From CAIWHR01 sp963726765 (GTDB taxonomy: Bacteria > Pseudomonadota > Gammaproteobacteria > Burkholderiales > Casimicrobiaceae): 64,000 nucleotides of DNA. Positions within the stretch are counted from its first letter, which is position 1, and the number at the start of each line of letters is the position of its first letter. The DNA lies in the NCBI GenBank assembly GCA_963726765.1, contig CAVSDH010000005.1:124001-188000 (forward strand), read 5' to 3'. Under the pieces are notes generated by a model that worked only from the letters and a program-made list of their open reading frames with translations, was not told where the DNA came from and searched no databases. Shown piece after piece: positions 35,717-43,847 of the stretch. The position numbers and the translations under genes were made by a program.

Positions 35717-37472
35717 GCGGAGCGCGGCTTGCGTTTCTGCCAGTCGGCCTCACCGTTTTCGCCGTCCGGGGTCTTCGCCGTGCCGCTGCCATTGGCGGAG
35801 CCTCTGGCGCGGCCCTGCGAACGCGCCGGTGCCGGGTCCTTGAGGCGCGTCTTCGCCAGCACGCCGGCCTGCTCGAGGATCGGGTAGGCGATCGAGCAGA
35901 TGTGCGAGTTGATGCGCTTCAGGTCGGAGATGAGGTCGAGGTGCAGCGAGGAGGTCTCGATGCTCTCCATCGTCTGGCTGGTCAGCCGTTCGAGGTGGGA
36001 GTCGGCATACGCGCGCTCGAGGTCGCGGAACAGGACCTTCTGCGCGAGCAGCTCCTGCGCCGCCTTCAGCTCGCCGTCGAGGAACACGGCAAGCCCGAGG
36101 CGCAGGTTGGCGATGAGCCGCGAGTGCAGGTCGCAGATCTCGGCCATGCCGGCCTCCGAAAAGTTGCGGCCCTTGTCGATCTTCTTGTCTTCGACGTCGG
36201 TGATGATGCGCTCGACGATGTCGCCGACCTGCTCCATGTTGATCGTGAACGAGACGATGTCGGCCCAGCGCCGGCCTTCCGTCGGCTCGAGCGCTTCCCG
36301 CGATATCTGCGTCAGGTAGAGCTTCACCGCGGTGTAGAGGTCATCGACGATGTCGTCCATCTTGCGCAGGCGCTCGGCGAGCGCGCGGTCGTTGGTGCGC
36401 AGCACGGTCAGCATTCCGTTCAGCATCTCCTCGATGACGTCGCCGATGCGCAGCGCCTCGCGCGCTGCGCACGAGATCGCGAGCGCCGGGGTATCGAGTG
36501 CCGAGGGGTCGAGGTGCCGCGGCTTGGCCGGATCGTCGCTCGCCGGGCGCGACGGAAGCAGCCGTTCGGCCACGCGCGCGATCGGCGCGGTGAAGAAGAT
36601 GAAGGCGAGCGAGAGCGCTACGTTGAAGGAGAGGTGGAACAGCACGACTTCGCGCGCGGGATCGAGCTTCAATCCCTCGATCCAGCCTTCGATGTGCCCG
36701 ACGAGCGGCATCAGCAGCAGGCAGCCGATGAGCTTGAACAGGAAATTGCCGAGCGTGACCCGGCGCGCTTCCGGCGGCGACCGCAGCGTGGACACCATGC
36801 CGAGCAGGCCGCTGCCGAGGTTCGCGCCGAGCACGAGGCCGAGGGCGACCGGAAGCGCGATCACCTTGAGCGAGGCAAACGCGGCGAGCAGCAGCACGAC
36901 GGCGAGGCTCGAGTAGCAGAGCATCGTCAGCACCGCCGCGACCAGCATGTCGAGCAGCAGGTCGCCCGTCAGCGACGCGAAGATGACCTTGACGCCCGGC
37001 CGCCTGGACCACGGGACGCGCGGCGACGCCGATCCACTGCAGCGCGAAGATGATGAGGCCGAGTCCGATCAGGATGCGACCGAAACGTCCGATCGGTCTC
37101 CGCCTGCCGCGCGAGAAACAGCACGACGCCGACGAAGATCAGCAGCGGTGCGAGCCACGACAGGTCGAACGACAGCACGACGGTGACGAGCGAGGTGCCC
37201 ACGTCGGCGCCCAGCATCACCGCCAGAGCGGGCGCGGTGCCGATGAGGCCCTGGCCGGCGAATGCGGCCACGATCAGCGCGGTCGCCGTGCTGCTCTGGA
37301 TGAGCGCGGTGACGCTGATGCCGGCAAAGAACGCCGCCACGCGGTTGTTGACGCTGCCGCGAAGCAGGCGTCGCAGCGGGCCGCCGTAGAGACGCAGGAT
37401 TCCGGTGCGCACGATGTGCGTGCCCCAGACGAGGAGCGAAACGCCGGCGAGAAGATTGAGCAGCGTCTGCAT
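35713..37472 (-). pseudogene. Na/Pi-cotransporter family protein with PhoU-like tail, split by two +1 frameshifts
   Basis: Three frames join into one typical Na/Pi-symporter protein. From ATG 37472 the first (MQTLLNLLAGVSLLVWGTHI, FAGISVTALIQSSTATALIV) runs to LIFVGVVLFLAR near 37110. The middle (RPIGRFGRILIGLGLIIFAL) runs to ARPVVQAAG near 36995. The last (VIFASLTGDLLLDMLVAAVL onward) holds the second QSSS-type repeat region and a PhoU-like helical C-terminus (FTINMEQVGDIVERIITDVE) to 35713. The span of 1760 nt is 3n+2, so two surplus bases explain it. It would move phosphate, which PhnA releases in this pathway. Confidence 0.83.
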
Positions 37473-37474
37473 CG

Positions 37475-38839
37475 TCAGGAGGAGCTTGCCTCGACCGCGG
37501 TCAGCGCGGCGTCGAGGATGGCGAGCGCGGCATCGAGGTCGGCGCGTGCGATCACGAGCGGCGGGGACAGGGTCAGCACGTTGCCCTGGCCGACCTTGAA
37601 GGAGAGCCCTCGCGCGAGGCACTCGTACATCACCTGTTCGGCCTCGCGGCGCGCCGGGGCGCCGTCGCGCGCGAGTTCGACGCCGAGCAGCAGGCCGATG
37701 CCGCGGACATCGGCGACGAGCGGATGCCGCGCCTTGATCGCGCGCAGGCGTTGGAGCGCGTGCGCGCCGAGATCGCGCGACCGATCGAGCAGGCTCTCGT
37801 TCTCGATCGCCTCGAGCGTCGCCAGCGCGGCGGCAGCGCCGACCGAGCTCTTTTCATGAGTGTAGTGGCCGAGTGCGCGGTCGGCTGCGATATCGAGATC
37901 GCGGCGCACGATCAGCGCGGCCATCGGGAACACGGCGCCGCCGAGACCCTTGCCGAGCACCACCATGTCGGGAACGATCCCGTAATGCTCGAAGGCGAAC
38001 ATGCGGCCGGTGCGGCCGAGGCAGACGGGGATCTCGTCCAGGATCAGGAGCGCGCCATGCCGGTCGCAGGCGTCGCGCACGATCCGGAAATATTCGGGCG
38101 GCGGGACCTGGACGTCGGTCGAGCGCACCGTCTCGATGATGACGGCGCCGATGTCCTCCTCCCGGCCCAGCACATAGTCGAGATACTCGGCGCACCGTGC
38201 GTTGCAGGTCCCCCCGCAGCCGAAGCGGCATGCCGAGGGATCGCATGGCGGCGCATGCTCGGTACCGGGCAGCAGCGGCCCCATTCCCTTGCGGAACACG
38301 GCCTCGCCGCCGATCGAGATCGCGTCGAGCGATGCCCCGTGGAACGAATCCCACAGCGAGAGCGTCTTGTGGCGGCCGGTGGCGAGCCGCGCGAGCTTCA
38401 TCGCCATGCCGACGGCGAGCGTCCCCCCGGGCGCGAAAAGCACCTTGCCGAGCGGGTCCGGGGCGAGGGCCGCGAGCTTCCGGGCAAGGGCCACCGCCGT
38501 CGCGTTGGTGAACCGCCGCGGCGAGAACGGCAGCGTGTCGAGCTGCGCGCGCACCGCGGCCATCACGTGGGGGTGGCGGTAGCCGACCTGATGGACACTG
38601 TTGCCGTGGAAATCCATGATGCGCCGGCCTTCCACGTCGGTGAGCCAGATGCCGTCACACGAGGCGAGGGCGTCGACGCAGGGCGTGGACAGCGACTGGT
38701 GCAGGAAGACCTCGGCGTCGGCGTCGAGCAGCGACCGGGTCGCGCCGCGGACATGCGCCTTCTCGAACGCGCGCCGCAGCGGAGAGAGGTTGACGTCCCC
38801 TTCGGCGGCGAGATCGGAGGGTGAAATCAGTTTGTTCAC
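37475..38839 (-). CDS. pbfA: (R)-1-hydroxy-2-aminoethylphosphonate ammonia-lyase
   Basis: 454 residues of the class III aminotransferase fold, used here as a PLP-dependent lyase. The N-terminal half has WLTDVEGRRIMDFHGNSVHQ and VGYRHPHVMAAVRAQLDTLP. PbfA-like features include PCDPSACRFGCGGTCNARCA, a cysteine-rich insertion. The PLP lysine is in VVLGKGLGGAVFPMAAL (about 294), with LILDEIPVCLGRTGRM before it. It converts (R)-1-hydroxy-AEP to phosphonoacetaldehyde plus ammonia. Its place directly after phnY and phnA supports this over a general aminotransferase. phnY ends 22 bp upstream. Confidence 0.85.
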   Translation of the reverse strand: MNKLISPSDLAAEGDVNLSPLRRAFEKAHVRGATRSLLDADAEVFLHQSLSTPCVDALASCDGIWLTDVEGRRIMDFHGNSVHQVGYRHPHVMAAVRAQLDTLPFSPRRFTNATAVALARKLAALAPDPLGKVLFAPGGTLAVGMAMKLARLATGRHKTLSLWDSFHGASLDAISIGGEAVFRKGMGPLLPGTEHAPPCDPSACRFGCGGTCNARCAEYLDYVLGREEDIGAVIIETVRSTDVQVPPPEYFRIVRDACDRHGALLILDEIPVCLGRTGRMFAFEHYGIVPDMVVLGKGLGGAVFPMAALIVRRDLDIAADRALGHYTHEKSSVGAAAALATLEAIENESLLDRSRDLGAHALQRLRAIKARHPLVADVRGIGLLLGVELARDGAPARREAEQVMYECLARGLSFKVGQGNVLTLSPPLVIARADLDAALAILDAALTAVEASSS

Positions 38840-38861
38840 GGTGTGGTTCGGCCCCGGAAGT

Positions 38862-40316
38862 TCACCACGGAAGCGAGTACGTCTTCGTGTTGGTGAAGCT
38901 CTTCATGGCTTCCTGCACGCCTTCCTTGTATCCCAATCCCGAGTCCTTGATGCCGCCGAACGGCGTCAGCTCGAGGCGGTAACCGGGCACCTCGCGGACG
39001 TTGACGGTGCCGACGTTGAGCTCCGACACGAAGCGCGTGATGTAGTCGAGCCGGTTGGTGCACACCGCCGACGACAGGCCATAGTCGGTGCCGTTCGCCA
39101 CCCGGATCGCCTCGTCGATGTCCCTGAACCGGATGACCGGCGAGACGGGACCGAAGGTCTCGAATTTCACGACCGGCATCTCCGGAGTCACGTGGTCGAT
39201 CAGCGTCGGCGAATAGAGCGCGCCGCGCCGCGCGTTGCCGTGCAGCAGCTTCGCGCCGCGTGCGATCGCATCGTCGACCCTGGCGGCGAACGATTGCGCC
39301 GCGGCTTCGTCGATCACCGTCCCCATGTCGAGCGTCGGGTCCATCGGGTCGCCGTAGCTCCACGCCTTCGTCTTCGCGAGCAGCCGCTCGACGAAGTCGG
39401 CGGCAACGGCCTCGTGAACGAGCATCCGCTTGATCGCCGTGCAGCGCTGTCCGGAATTCTTGTAGGAACCCGCGGCCGCGAGGGTCGCGGCCTCTTCGAT
39501 ATCCGCGTCCTCCATCACGATGATCGGGTCGTTGCCGCCGAGTTCCAGGACCTGCCGCTTGTAGACGGCCTTCGCCGCGATGTATTTGCCGATGGGCACG
39601 CCGCCGGTAAACGTCACGAGGTCGACGTCGGGGTTGGTCAGCATCTCGTCGGCGATCTCTCTCGGATCGCCGGTGACCACCGAAAACATCTCGGGGGGCA
39701 GCCCGGCCTCGTAGAGGACGTCGGCCAGCAGCAGCGCGGTAAGGGGAGTCTTTTCCGTCGGCTTCAGAACCATCCGGTTGTTGGTGGCGATCGCCGGCGC
39801 CACCTTGTGCGCCACCTGGTTCAGCGGATGATTGAAAGGCGTGATCGCCGAGATGGCGCCCAGCAGGGGTTCGCGCAGCGTGTAGACCTTGCGCTTCTTC
39901 CCGTGGGGCGTGAGATCGCAGGAATAGATCTGGCCGTCGTCGGCGAGTGCCGCGTTTCCGGCGAACACGAAGACGTCGCACGCGCGACCGACTTCGTAGA
40001 GCGAATCCTTCTTGCAGATGCCGCACTCGGCGGTGATGAGGTCGGAAATCTCGTCGGTACGGCTGCGGATGATTTCGGCCGCCCGATACAGGATCCGGTA
40101 ACGGTCGTGCCGGGTGAGCTGCGAGCGATAACCTTTGGCGATCGCGAACGCACGCCGGATTTCGTCGACCGTTGCCTTGGGCACCGTTCCGACGAGCGCG
40201 CCGGTGAAGGGATTGTTGACATCGATGGACCGGTCGCCCCCGACCTGCGAGCCGGCAATGCGCATCTTCTCGCGCAATACCCGGCCGTTCCGCACGTCCT
40301 TCAGCTCGGTCATCAT
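38862..40316 (-). CDS. phnY: Phosphonoacetaldehyde dehydrogenase
   Basis: 484 residues of the aldehyde dehydrogenase family. The cofactor motif ISAITPFNHPLNQVAHKVAP, the base glutamate in VLELGGNDPIIVMEDADIEE and the catalytic cysteine in YKNSGQRCTAIKRMLVHE (about 290) are intact. The phosphonate-specific call comes from good overall likeness to PhnY and from position between phnA and pbfA. It oxidises phosphonoacetaldehyde to phosphonoacetate. ATG 40316 is used; a GTG two codons upstream (40322) is possible. phnA ends 19 bp upstream. Confidence 0.9.
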   Translation of the reverse strand: MMTELKDVRNGRVLREKMRIAGSQVGGDRSIDVNNPFTGALVGTVPKATVDEIRRAFAIAKGYRSQLTRHDRYRILYRAAEIIRSRTDEISDLITAECGICKKDSLYEVGRACDVFVFAGNAALADDGQIYSCDLTPHGKKRKVYTLREPLLGAISAITPFNHPLNQVAHKVAPAIATNNRMVLKPTEKTPLTALLLADVLYEAGLPPEMFSVVTGDPREIADEMLTNPDVDLVTFTGGVPIGKYIAAKAVYKRQVLELGGNDPIIVMEDADIEEAATLAAAGSYKNSGQRCTAIKRMLVHEAVAADFVERLLAKTKAWSYGDPMDPTLDMGTVIDEAAAQSFAARVDDAIARGAKLLHGNARRGALYSPTLIDHVTPEMPVVKFETFGPVSPVIRFRDIDEAIRVANGTDYGLSSAVCTNRLDYITRFVSELNVGTVNVREVPGYRLELTPFGGIKDSGLGYKEGVQEAMKSFTNTKTYSLPW

Positions 40317-40335
40317 GTTCACGGCGTCGTTCCCG

Positions 40336-41562
40336 TCAGTTCAGGTGATTGAGCGCCACGTCGAACGCGTCGAAATTGCGCCAGCGACGGCCGGCAGGGA
40401 GCGCTGCCGCGCGACGGTTCGCGATCAGCGGCACCTGTTGTTCGGAGACGCCGCCGTGAGAGCGCAGCGGCGCGTCGAGGCCGGATAGATCGTGCCGCTC
40501 GCGGCTGGTGCCGATCACCGTCAGGCGCTCGGACACGACGACGAGATCGCCGACGCGATCCTCCGGAAGCTCGAAACGCGCGCAGGCATCGGCGCGCGGC
40601 AGCACCAGGTCGATGCCCGGCAGCGCGGAGATCCGCGTGCGCGCGTCCGCCATCGCGACCGAAGAGGACAGATAGACGGTGGCGAAGGATCCCAGCGCGC
40701 CGTGATGAACCACGTAGGGATCGGTGATCGGCAGGATCACGCGGGTGACGCCAGGGCCGTACGCGCGATCGAGCGCGTCCTGCAGGAACACGATGTTCGG
40801 GCGGCCGAAGGCGTCGGTCTTGGCGTTCATGCCGTGGTCGGCGGTGAGGACGACGGTCGCGCCGTGGGCGTCGAGCGCCGCGAGGTAGCCGTCCATCATC
40901 GCGTAGAAGTCGTTCGCGACGCCCACGCCCGGCGCGGCCTTGTGCTGGACGTAGTCGGTCGTGGACAGGTACATGATGTCCGGGCGATCGCGCCCCATGA
41001 GCTTCACTCCCGCGGCAAACACGAACTCGGAGAGCGCCGCGCTGTACACCGTGGGCAGCGGCAGGCCGACGAGGTCCAGCACGCCGTCGATGCCGTTGTC
41101 GGCACGGGTCACGCCATCCGCCTTCTCCGCCGAGAAGCAGACACCGGCCATCCGGTGGCCGAGCAGCGCGCGCAGCTTGTCCTTCGCCGTGACGACGGCG
41201 ACTCTCGAGCCCGCCGCCGCGAAGGCCGCGAGTATCGTGCCCGCGCGGAGGTACTTGGGGTCGTTCATCATGACCTCGGCGCCGGCGTCGCGGTCCCAGA
41301 AATAATTCCCGCAGATGCCGTGGACCGACGGCGGCGCGCCGGTCACGATCGACAGGTTGTTGGGGTTCGTGAACGACGGCACGACGCAGTCGGCGGTCAG
41401 GCAGGTGCCGGAGTCGCGCAGGCGCGCAAGGTACGGGGTGCGACCGGTGGCGATCGCCTGGTTGATGTATTCGGGCTCGCAGCCGTCGACGCAGACGACG
41501 ACGACGGGCCGCTGCGGCGGCGCATAGGTGCGCCCGTTGACGGTAAGGGGAAGGGCGCTCAA
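40336..41562 (-). CDS. phnA: Phosphonoacetate hydrolase
   Basis: 408 residues of the alkaline-phosphatase superfamily; splits the C-P bond of phosphonoacetate to acetate and phosphate with two zinc ions. VVVVCVDGCEPEYINQAIAT carries a metal aspartate. VPSFTNPNNLSIVTGAPPSV holds the active-site threonine (about 65). YLSTTDYVQHKAAPG and VVLTADHGMNAKTDAFGRPN provide the remaining Asp/His ligands. The start is TTG at 41562, after GGAGAGG and overlapping the GntR stop as TTGA, so translation is coupled to the regulator. Confidence 0.93.
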   Translation of the reverse strand: MSALPLTVNGRTYAPPQRPVVVVCVDGCEPEYINQAIATGRTPYLARLRDSGTCLTADCVVPSFTNPNNLSIVTGAPPSVHGICGNYFWDRDAGAEVMMNDPKYLRAGTILAAFAAAGSRVAVVTAKDKLRALLGHRMAGVCFSAEKADGVTRADNGIDGVLDLVGLPLPTVYSAALSEFVFAAGVKLMGRDRPDIMYLSTTDYVQHKAAPGVGVANDFYAMMDGYLAALDAHGATVVLTADHGMNAKTDAFGRPNIVFLQDALDRAYGPGVTRVILPITDPYVVHHGALGSFATVYLSSSVAMADARTRISALPGIDLVLPRADACARFELPEDRVGDLVVVSERLTVIGTSRERHDLSGLDAPLRSHGGVSEQQVPLIANRRAAALPAGRRWRNFDAFDVALNHLN

Positions 41563-42362
41563 CGGGGTTTCCTCTCCGGCGGTTGGCCCGGCGCACGGGT
41601 CGTTGCCCGCGTACGGTGCATGCGCTCGCGACTCGCCATCACGTGCAGGAACAGCGCGCGGCCGGCAGCGGCGGCCTGTCCCGCGGCGATCCGGTCGACG
41701 ATTTCGCGATGCTCGCGCGTCGACACGGGCAGTGTGCCCGATTGCGCCAGCGTCGTGCGCCGATAGAGATTGAGCTCGTTGACGAGCCGGCGGTACGTGA
41801 GCAGCAGTTTCTCGTTGCCGGTGAGCGTGACCAGGCGGTCGTGGAAGTCGAGGTTTGCGGCGGCGTACGCATCGACGTCGCCCTTCGAGGCCGCACGCTC
41901 CATCCGCTCGACGCGTGCGCGGAGGTCGCGCACGTTTTCGGCGGTCGCGATCTGGGCGAGACGGCGGCCCACGAATTCGTCGAGCGCCGCGCGAACCTCG
42001 TAGATCTCGTTCGCTTCCTCGAGCGAGATCTGCCGGACGAAGACCCCGCGGTTCTTCTCGGTGCGCACGAGGCCGGACTCTTCGAGCGCCCGGAATGCCT
42101 CCCGCACCGGACCGCGGGAGACGCCGAGGAGCAGGGCGACCGACGCTTCGGTGAGCTTGCCGCCGGCCGGGAGGTCGCCGGCGACGATCATCCGCTCGAG
42201 CTCCTTTTGCACCAGCATGGGCAAGGAGTTCGACCGGACGAGGGCGATGGTGTCGGCGCCGTCGCGCGCGGGACCGCCACGCCGGCCGGGCGGGGCCGTC
42301 GGCTGGCGCGGCGCGGCGCCGCCACCCGGTTGACGAGGCGAAGCGGAGGAGGATTTCAGCAT
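41559..42362 (-). CDS. GntR/FadR-type (FCD) regulator of the phosphonate genes
   Basis: 267 residues. A Gly/Pro/Ala/Arg-rich N-terminus of about 45 residues precedes the winged helix (MLVQKELERMIVAGDLPAGG, LLLGVSRGPVREAFRALEES). The FCD ligand domain follows (EIYEVRAALDEFVGRRLAQI, ANLDFHDRLVTLTGNEKLLL), whose Asp/His residues bind a metal in FadR-type proteins. It heads the minus-strand phosphonate operon and overlaps phnA. Repression relieved by AEP or a catabolic intermediate is the likely logic (inference). A start at the internal ATG of MLVQKELERM is possible. Confidence 0.87.
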   Translation of the reverse strand: MLKSSSASPRQPGGGAAPRQPTAPPGRRGGPARDGADTIALVRSNSLPMLVQKELERMIVAGDLPAGGKLTEASVALLLGVSRGPVREAFRALEESGLVRTEKNRGVFVRQISLEEANEIYEVRAALDEFVGRRLAQIATAENVRDLRARVERMERAASKGDVDAYAAANLDFHDRLVTLTGNEKLLLTYRRLVNELNLYRRTTLAQSGTLPVSTREHREIVDRIAAGQAAAAGRALFLHVMASRERMHRTRATTRAPGQPPERKPR

Positions 42363-42369
42363 GTTGCCT

Positions 42370-42398
42370 ATTCAACGCCGCCGGGTGTAGATTGTCAA
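42370..42398 (-). promoter_or_regulatory. Promoter of the gntR-phnA operon
   Basis: On the minus strand a perfect TTGACA (42398-42393) is followed after 17 bp by TTGAAT (42375-42370), a good sigma-70 arrangement. The expected transcription start, 6-8 bases after the -10 box, falls at or beside the gntR ATG (42362), so the message would be leaderless unless the true gntR start is further in. Confidence 0.6.
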
Positions 42399-42404
42399 CA
42401 ATCT
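42389..42404 (+). promoter_or_regulatory. Palindromic operator over the gntR-phnA -35 box
   Basis: AGATTGT-CA-ACAATCT is a perfect 16-bp palindrome. GntR-family FadR-type regulators commonly bind short sites with a TNGT...ACNA core, which this has. It covers the -35 box of the gntR promoter, a classic repression position. A half-match (GATTGTTG) recurs at 42514-42521, at the -35 of a possible promoter for the divergent transporter arm. Confidence 0.6.
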
Positions 42405-42518
42405 GCAATAAGGCGGCGACGCGGCGCGGGGCTCGCCCGGCGTCCCGGAGATCGCGAGCGTCATCGCGCCGTCACGCTCTTGGAGGAAAAGTTGCCTTTT
42501 CGAAGGATCGTCGGATTG

Positions 42519-42547
42519 TTGCGGGCTGCCGCTCGCGCGCGTAGCAT
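42519..42547 (+). promoter_or_regulatory. Weak candidate promoter for the AEP transporter arm
   Basis: TTGCGG (42519-42524), a 17-bp spacer and TAGCAT (42542-42547). Each box is only a partial match, but GATTGTTG overlaps the -35 just as in the divergent gntR promoter, which supports shared control. The leader to the binding-protein gene would be about 85 nt. The divergent gap 42363-42638 otherwise shows no gene. Confidence 0.35.
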
Positions 42548-42638
42548 TTCGCGATCCCCGTTTTCCCGTTGCCTCGCGTGACCGCCGCGTCGCCCGAGTC
42601 CCTGTCGCAGAATCGCCAACCCCGTAAGGAGCCCCCGA

Positions 42639-43676
42639 ATGAAGCGCAATTTCGGCATCTGGTGGAAGACCCTCACCGCAGCGGTCGCCGTCGGCATTCT
42701 CGCCGCCGGCCCGGTGTCGGCGCAGAAGACCACGCTTACCGTGTACACCGCACTGGAAACCGACCAGTTGAAGGCCTATCAGGAAGGGTTCAACAAGGCG
42801 TATCCGGACATCGAGCTCCAGTGGGTCCGCGATTCGACCGGCGTGATCACGGCGAAGCTGCTGGCGGAGAAGGCCGCGCCGAAGGCCGATGTGGTGATGG
42901 GTGTCGCTGCGACCAGCATGGGAATCTTCGACGCCGAGGGCATGCTGCAGCCCTACGCGCCGGCCGGGCTCGCGCGCATCGACGCCGCGTACCGGGACAA
43001 GAAGAACCCGCCGGCCTGGACCGGCATGGACGTGTGGGGCGCGACCATCTGCTTCAACACCGTCGAGGCGGCGAAGCGCGGTATCCCGAAGCCCGAGACG
43101 TGGAAGGATCTGACCAAGCCCGTGTACAAGGGGCAGATCGTGATGCCGCACCCGGCATCGTCGGGCACCGGCTACTTCGACGTCACCGCATGGCTGCAGA
43201 TCTTCGGCGAGGCCGAGGGCTGGAAGTTCATGGACGGCCTGCACGAGAACATCGCGCAGTACATGCACTCGGGCTCGCGCCCCTGCGCCGCGGCCGCCAA
43301 TGGCGAATACGTCGTCGGCATTTCGTTCGAGTACCGTGCGAACCGCGAGAAGGCGCAGGGCAAGCCGATCGAGCTCGTGTTCCCGAAGGAAGGCCTCGGC
43401 TGGGATCTGGAAGCCATCGGCATCTACAAGGGCACGAAGAACATGGCGGCGGCGCAGAAGCTGATGGACTGGGCGGCGTCCGACGCCGCGATGGCGCTCT
43501 ACGCGAAGAATTTCGCGATCGTCGCGGTGCCGAGCCAGTCGCAGCCGCTGCCCAATGTGCCGGCCAACTACGCGTCGATGCTGGCGAAGAACGATTTCGA
43601 CTGGGCGTCGAAGAATCGCGACAAGATCCTCGCCGAATGGAGCAAGCGCTACGAGTCGAAGGCCGCGCCCAAATAG
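42639..43676 (+). CDS. phnS: 2-aminoethylphosphonate ABC transporter substrate-binding protein
   Basis: 345 residues of the periplasmic iron/spermidine-type binding-protein class. A signal peptide ends at AAGPVSAQ; the mature protein starts KTTLTVYTALETDQLKAYQE. VYTALETDQ, TGVITAKLLAEKA and the C-terminal region resemble AEP-binding proteins (PhnS/AepX group). It has TAAGGAG as a strong ribosome site. It is followed by ATPase and permease genes and then phnW. The specific AEP call rests mostly on context; related proteins bind iron or polyamines. Confidence 0.85.
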   Translation: MKRNFGIWWKTLTAAVAVGILAAGPVSAQKTTLTVYTALETDQLKAYQEGFNKAYPDIELQWVRDSTGVITAKLLAEKAAPKADVVMGVAATSMGIFDAEGMLQPYAPAGLARIDAAYRDKKNPPAWTGMDVWGATICFNTVEAAKRGIPKPETWKDLTKPVYKGQIVMPHPASSGTGYFDVTAWLQIFGEAEGWKFMDGLHENIAQYMHSGSRPCAAAANGEYVVGISFEYRANREKAQGKPIELVFPKEGLGWDLEAIGIYKGTKNMAAAQKLMDWAASDAAMALYAKNFAIVAVPSQSQPLPNVPANYASMLAKNDFDWASKNRDKILAEWSKRYESKAAPK

Positions 43677-43681
43677 CGTTA

Positions 43682-43740
43682 TTCCGTCATCGCGTCGGGC
43701 CGGTGGCATCCAGGCGAGCGGCGTTTGCGCGATGACGGAA
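43682..43740 (+). other. Long inverted repeat after the AEP binding-protein gene
   Basis: TTCCGTCATCGCG (43682-43694) and its exact complement at 43728-43740 form a 13-bp stem with a 33-nt loop, six bases after the phnS stop. Hairpins here often shield the binding-protein mRNA so it is made in excess over the membrane genes. Confidence 0.5.
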
Positions 43741-43755
43741 CAACTCGCCGAGTTG

Positions 43756-43779
43756 AAGCGGCGGCGCAGGCCGCCGCTT
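43756..43779 (+). other. Strong GC-rich hairpin between phnS and the ATPase gene
   Basis: AAGCGGCGGC (43756-43765) pairs perfectly with GCCGCCGCTT (43770-43779) around a 4-nt loop. Only 16 bp separate it from the preceding hairpin. There is no T-run. Confidence 0.5.
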
Positions 43780-43847
43780 AACTTGGCGGGGGATTGTCGG
43801 ATTGCGCGACGAGATTCCGTACGCACAGTCCGGGCCTTGACCTCCTG

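Noticed and set aside
40336..42408. 690-codon ORF suggesting a GntR-PhnA fusion
   Set aside because: The regulator is encoded in a different frame; PhnA begins at the TTG at 41562, and the upstream extension is out-of-frame regulator sequence.
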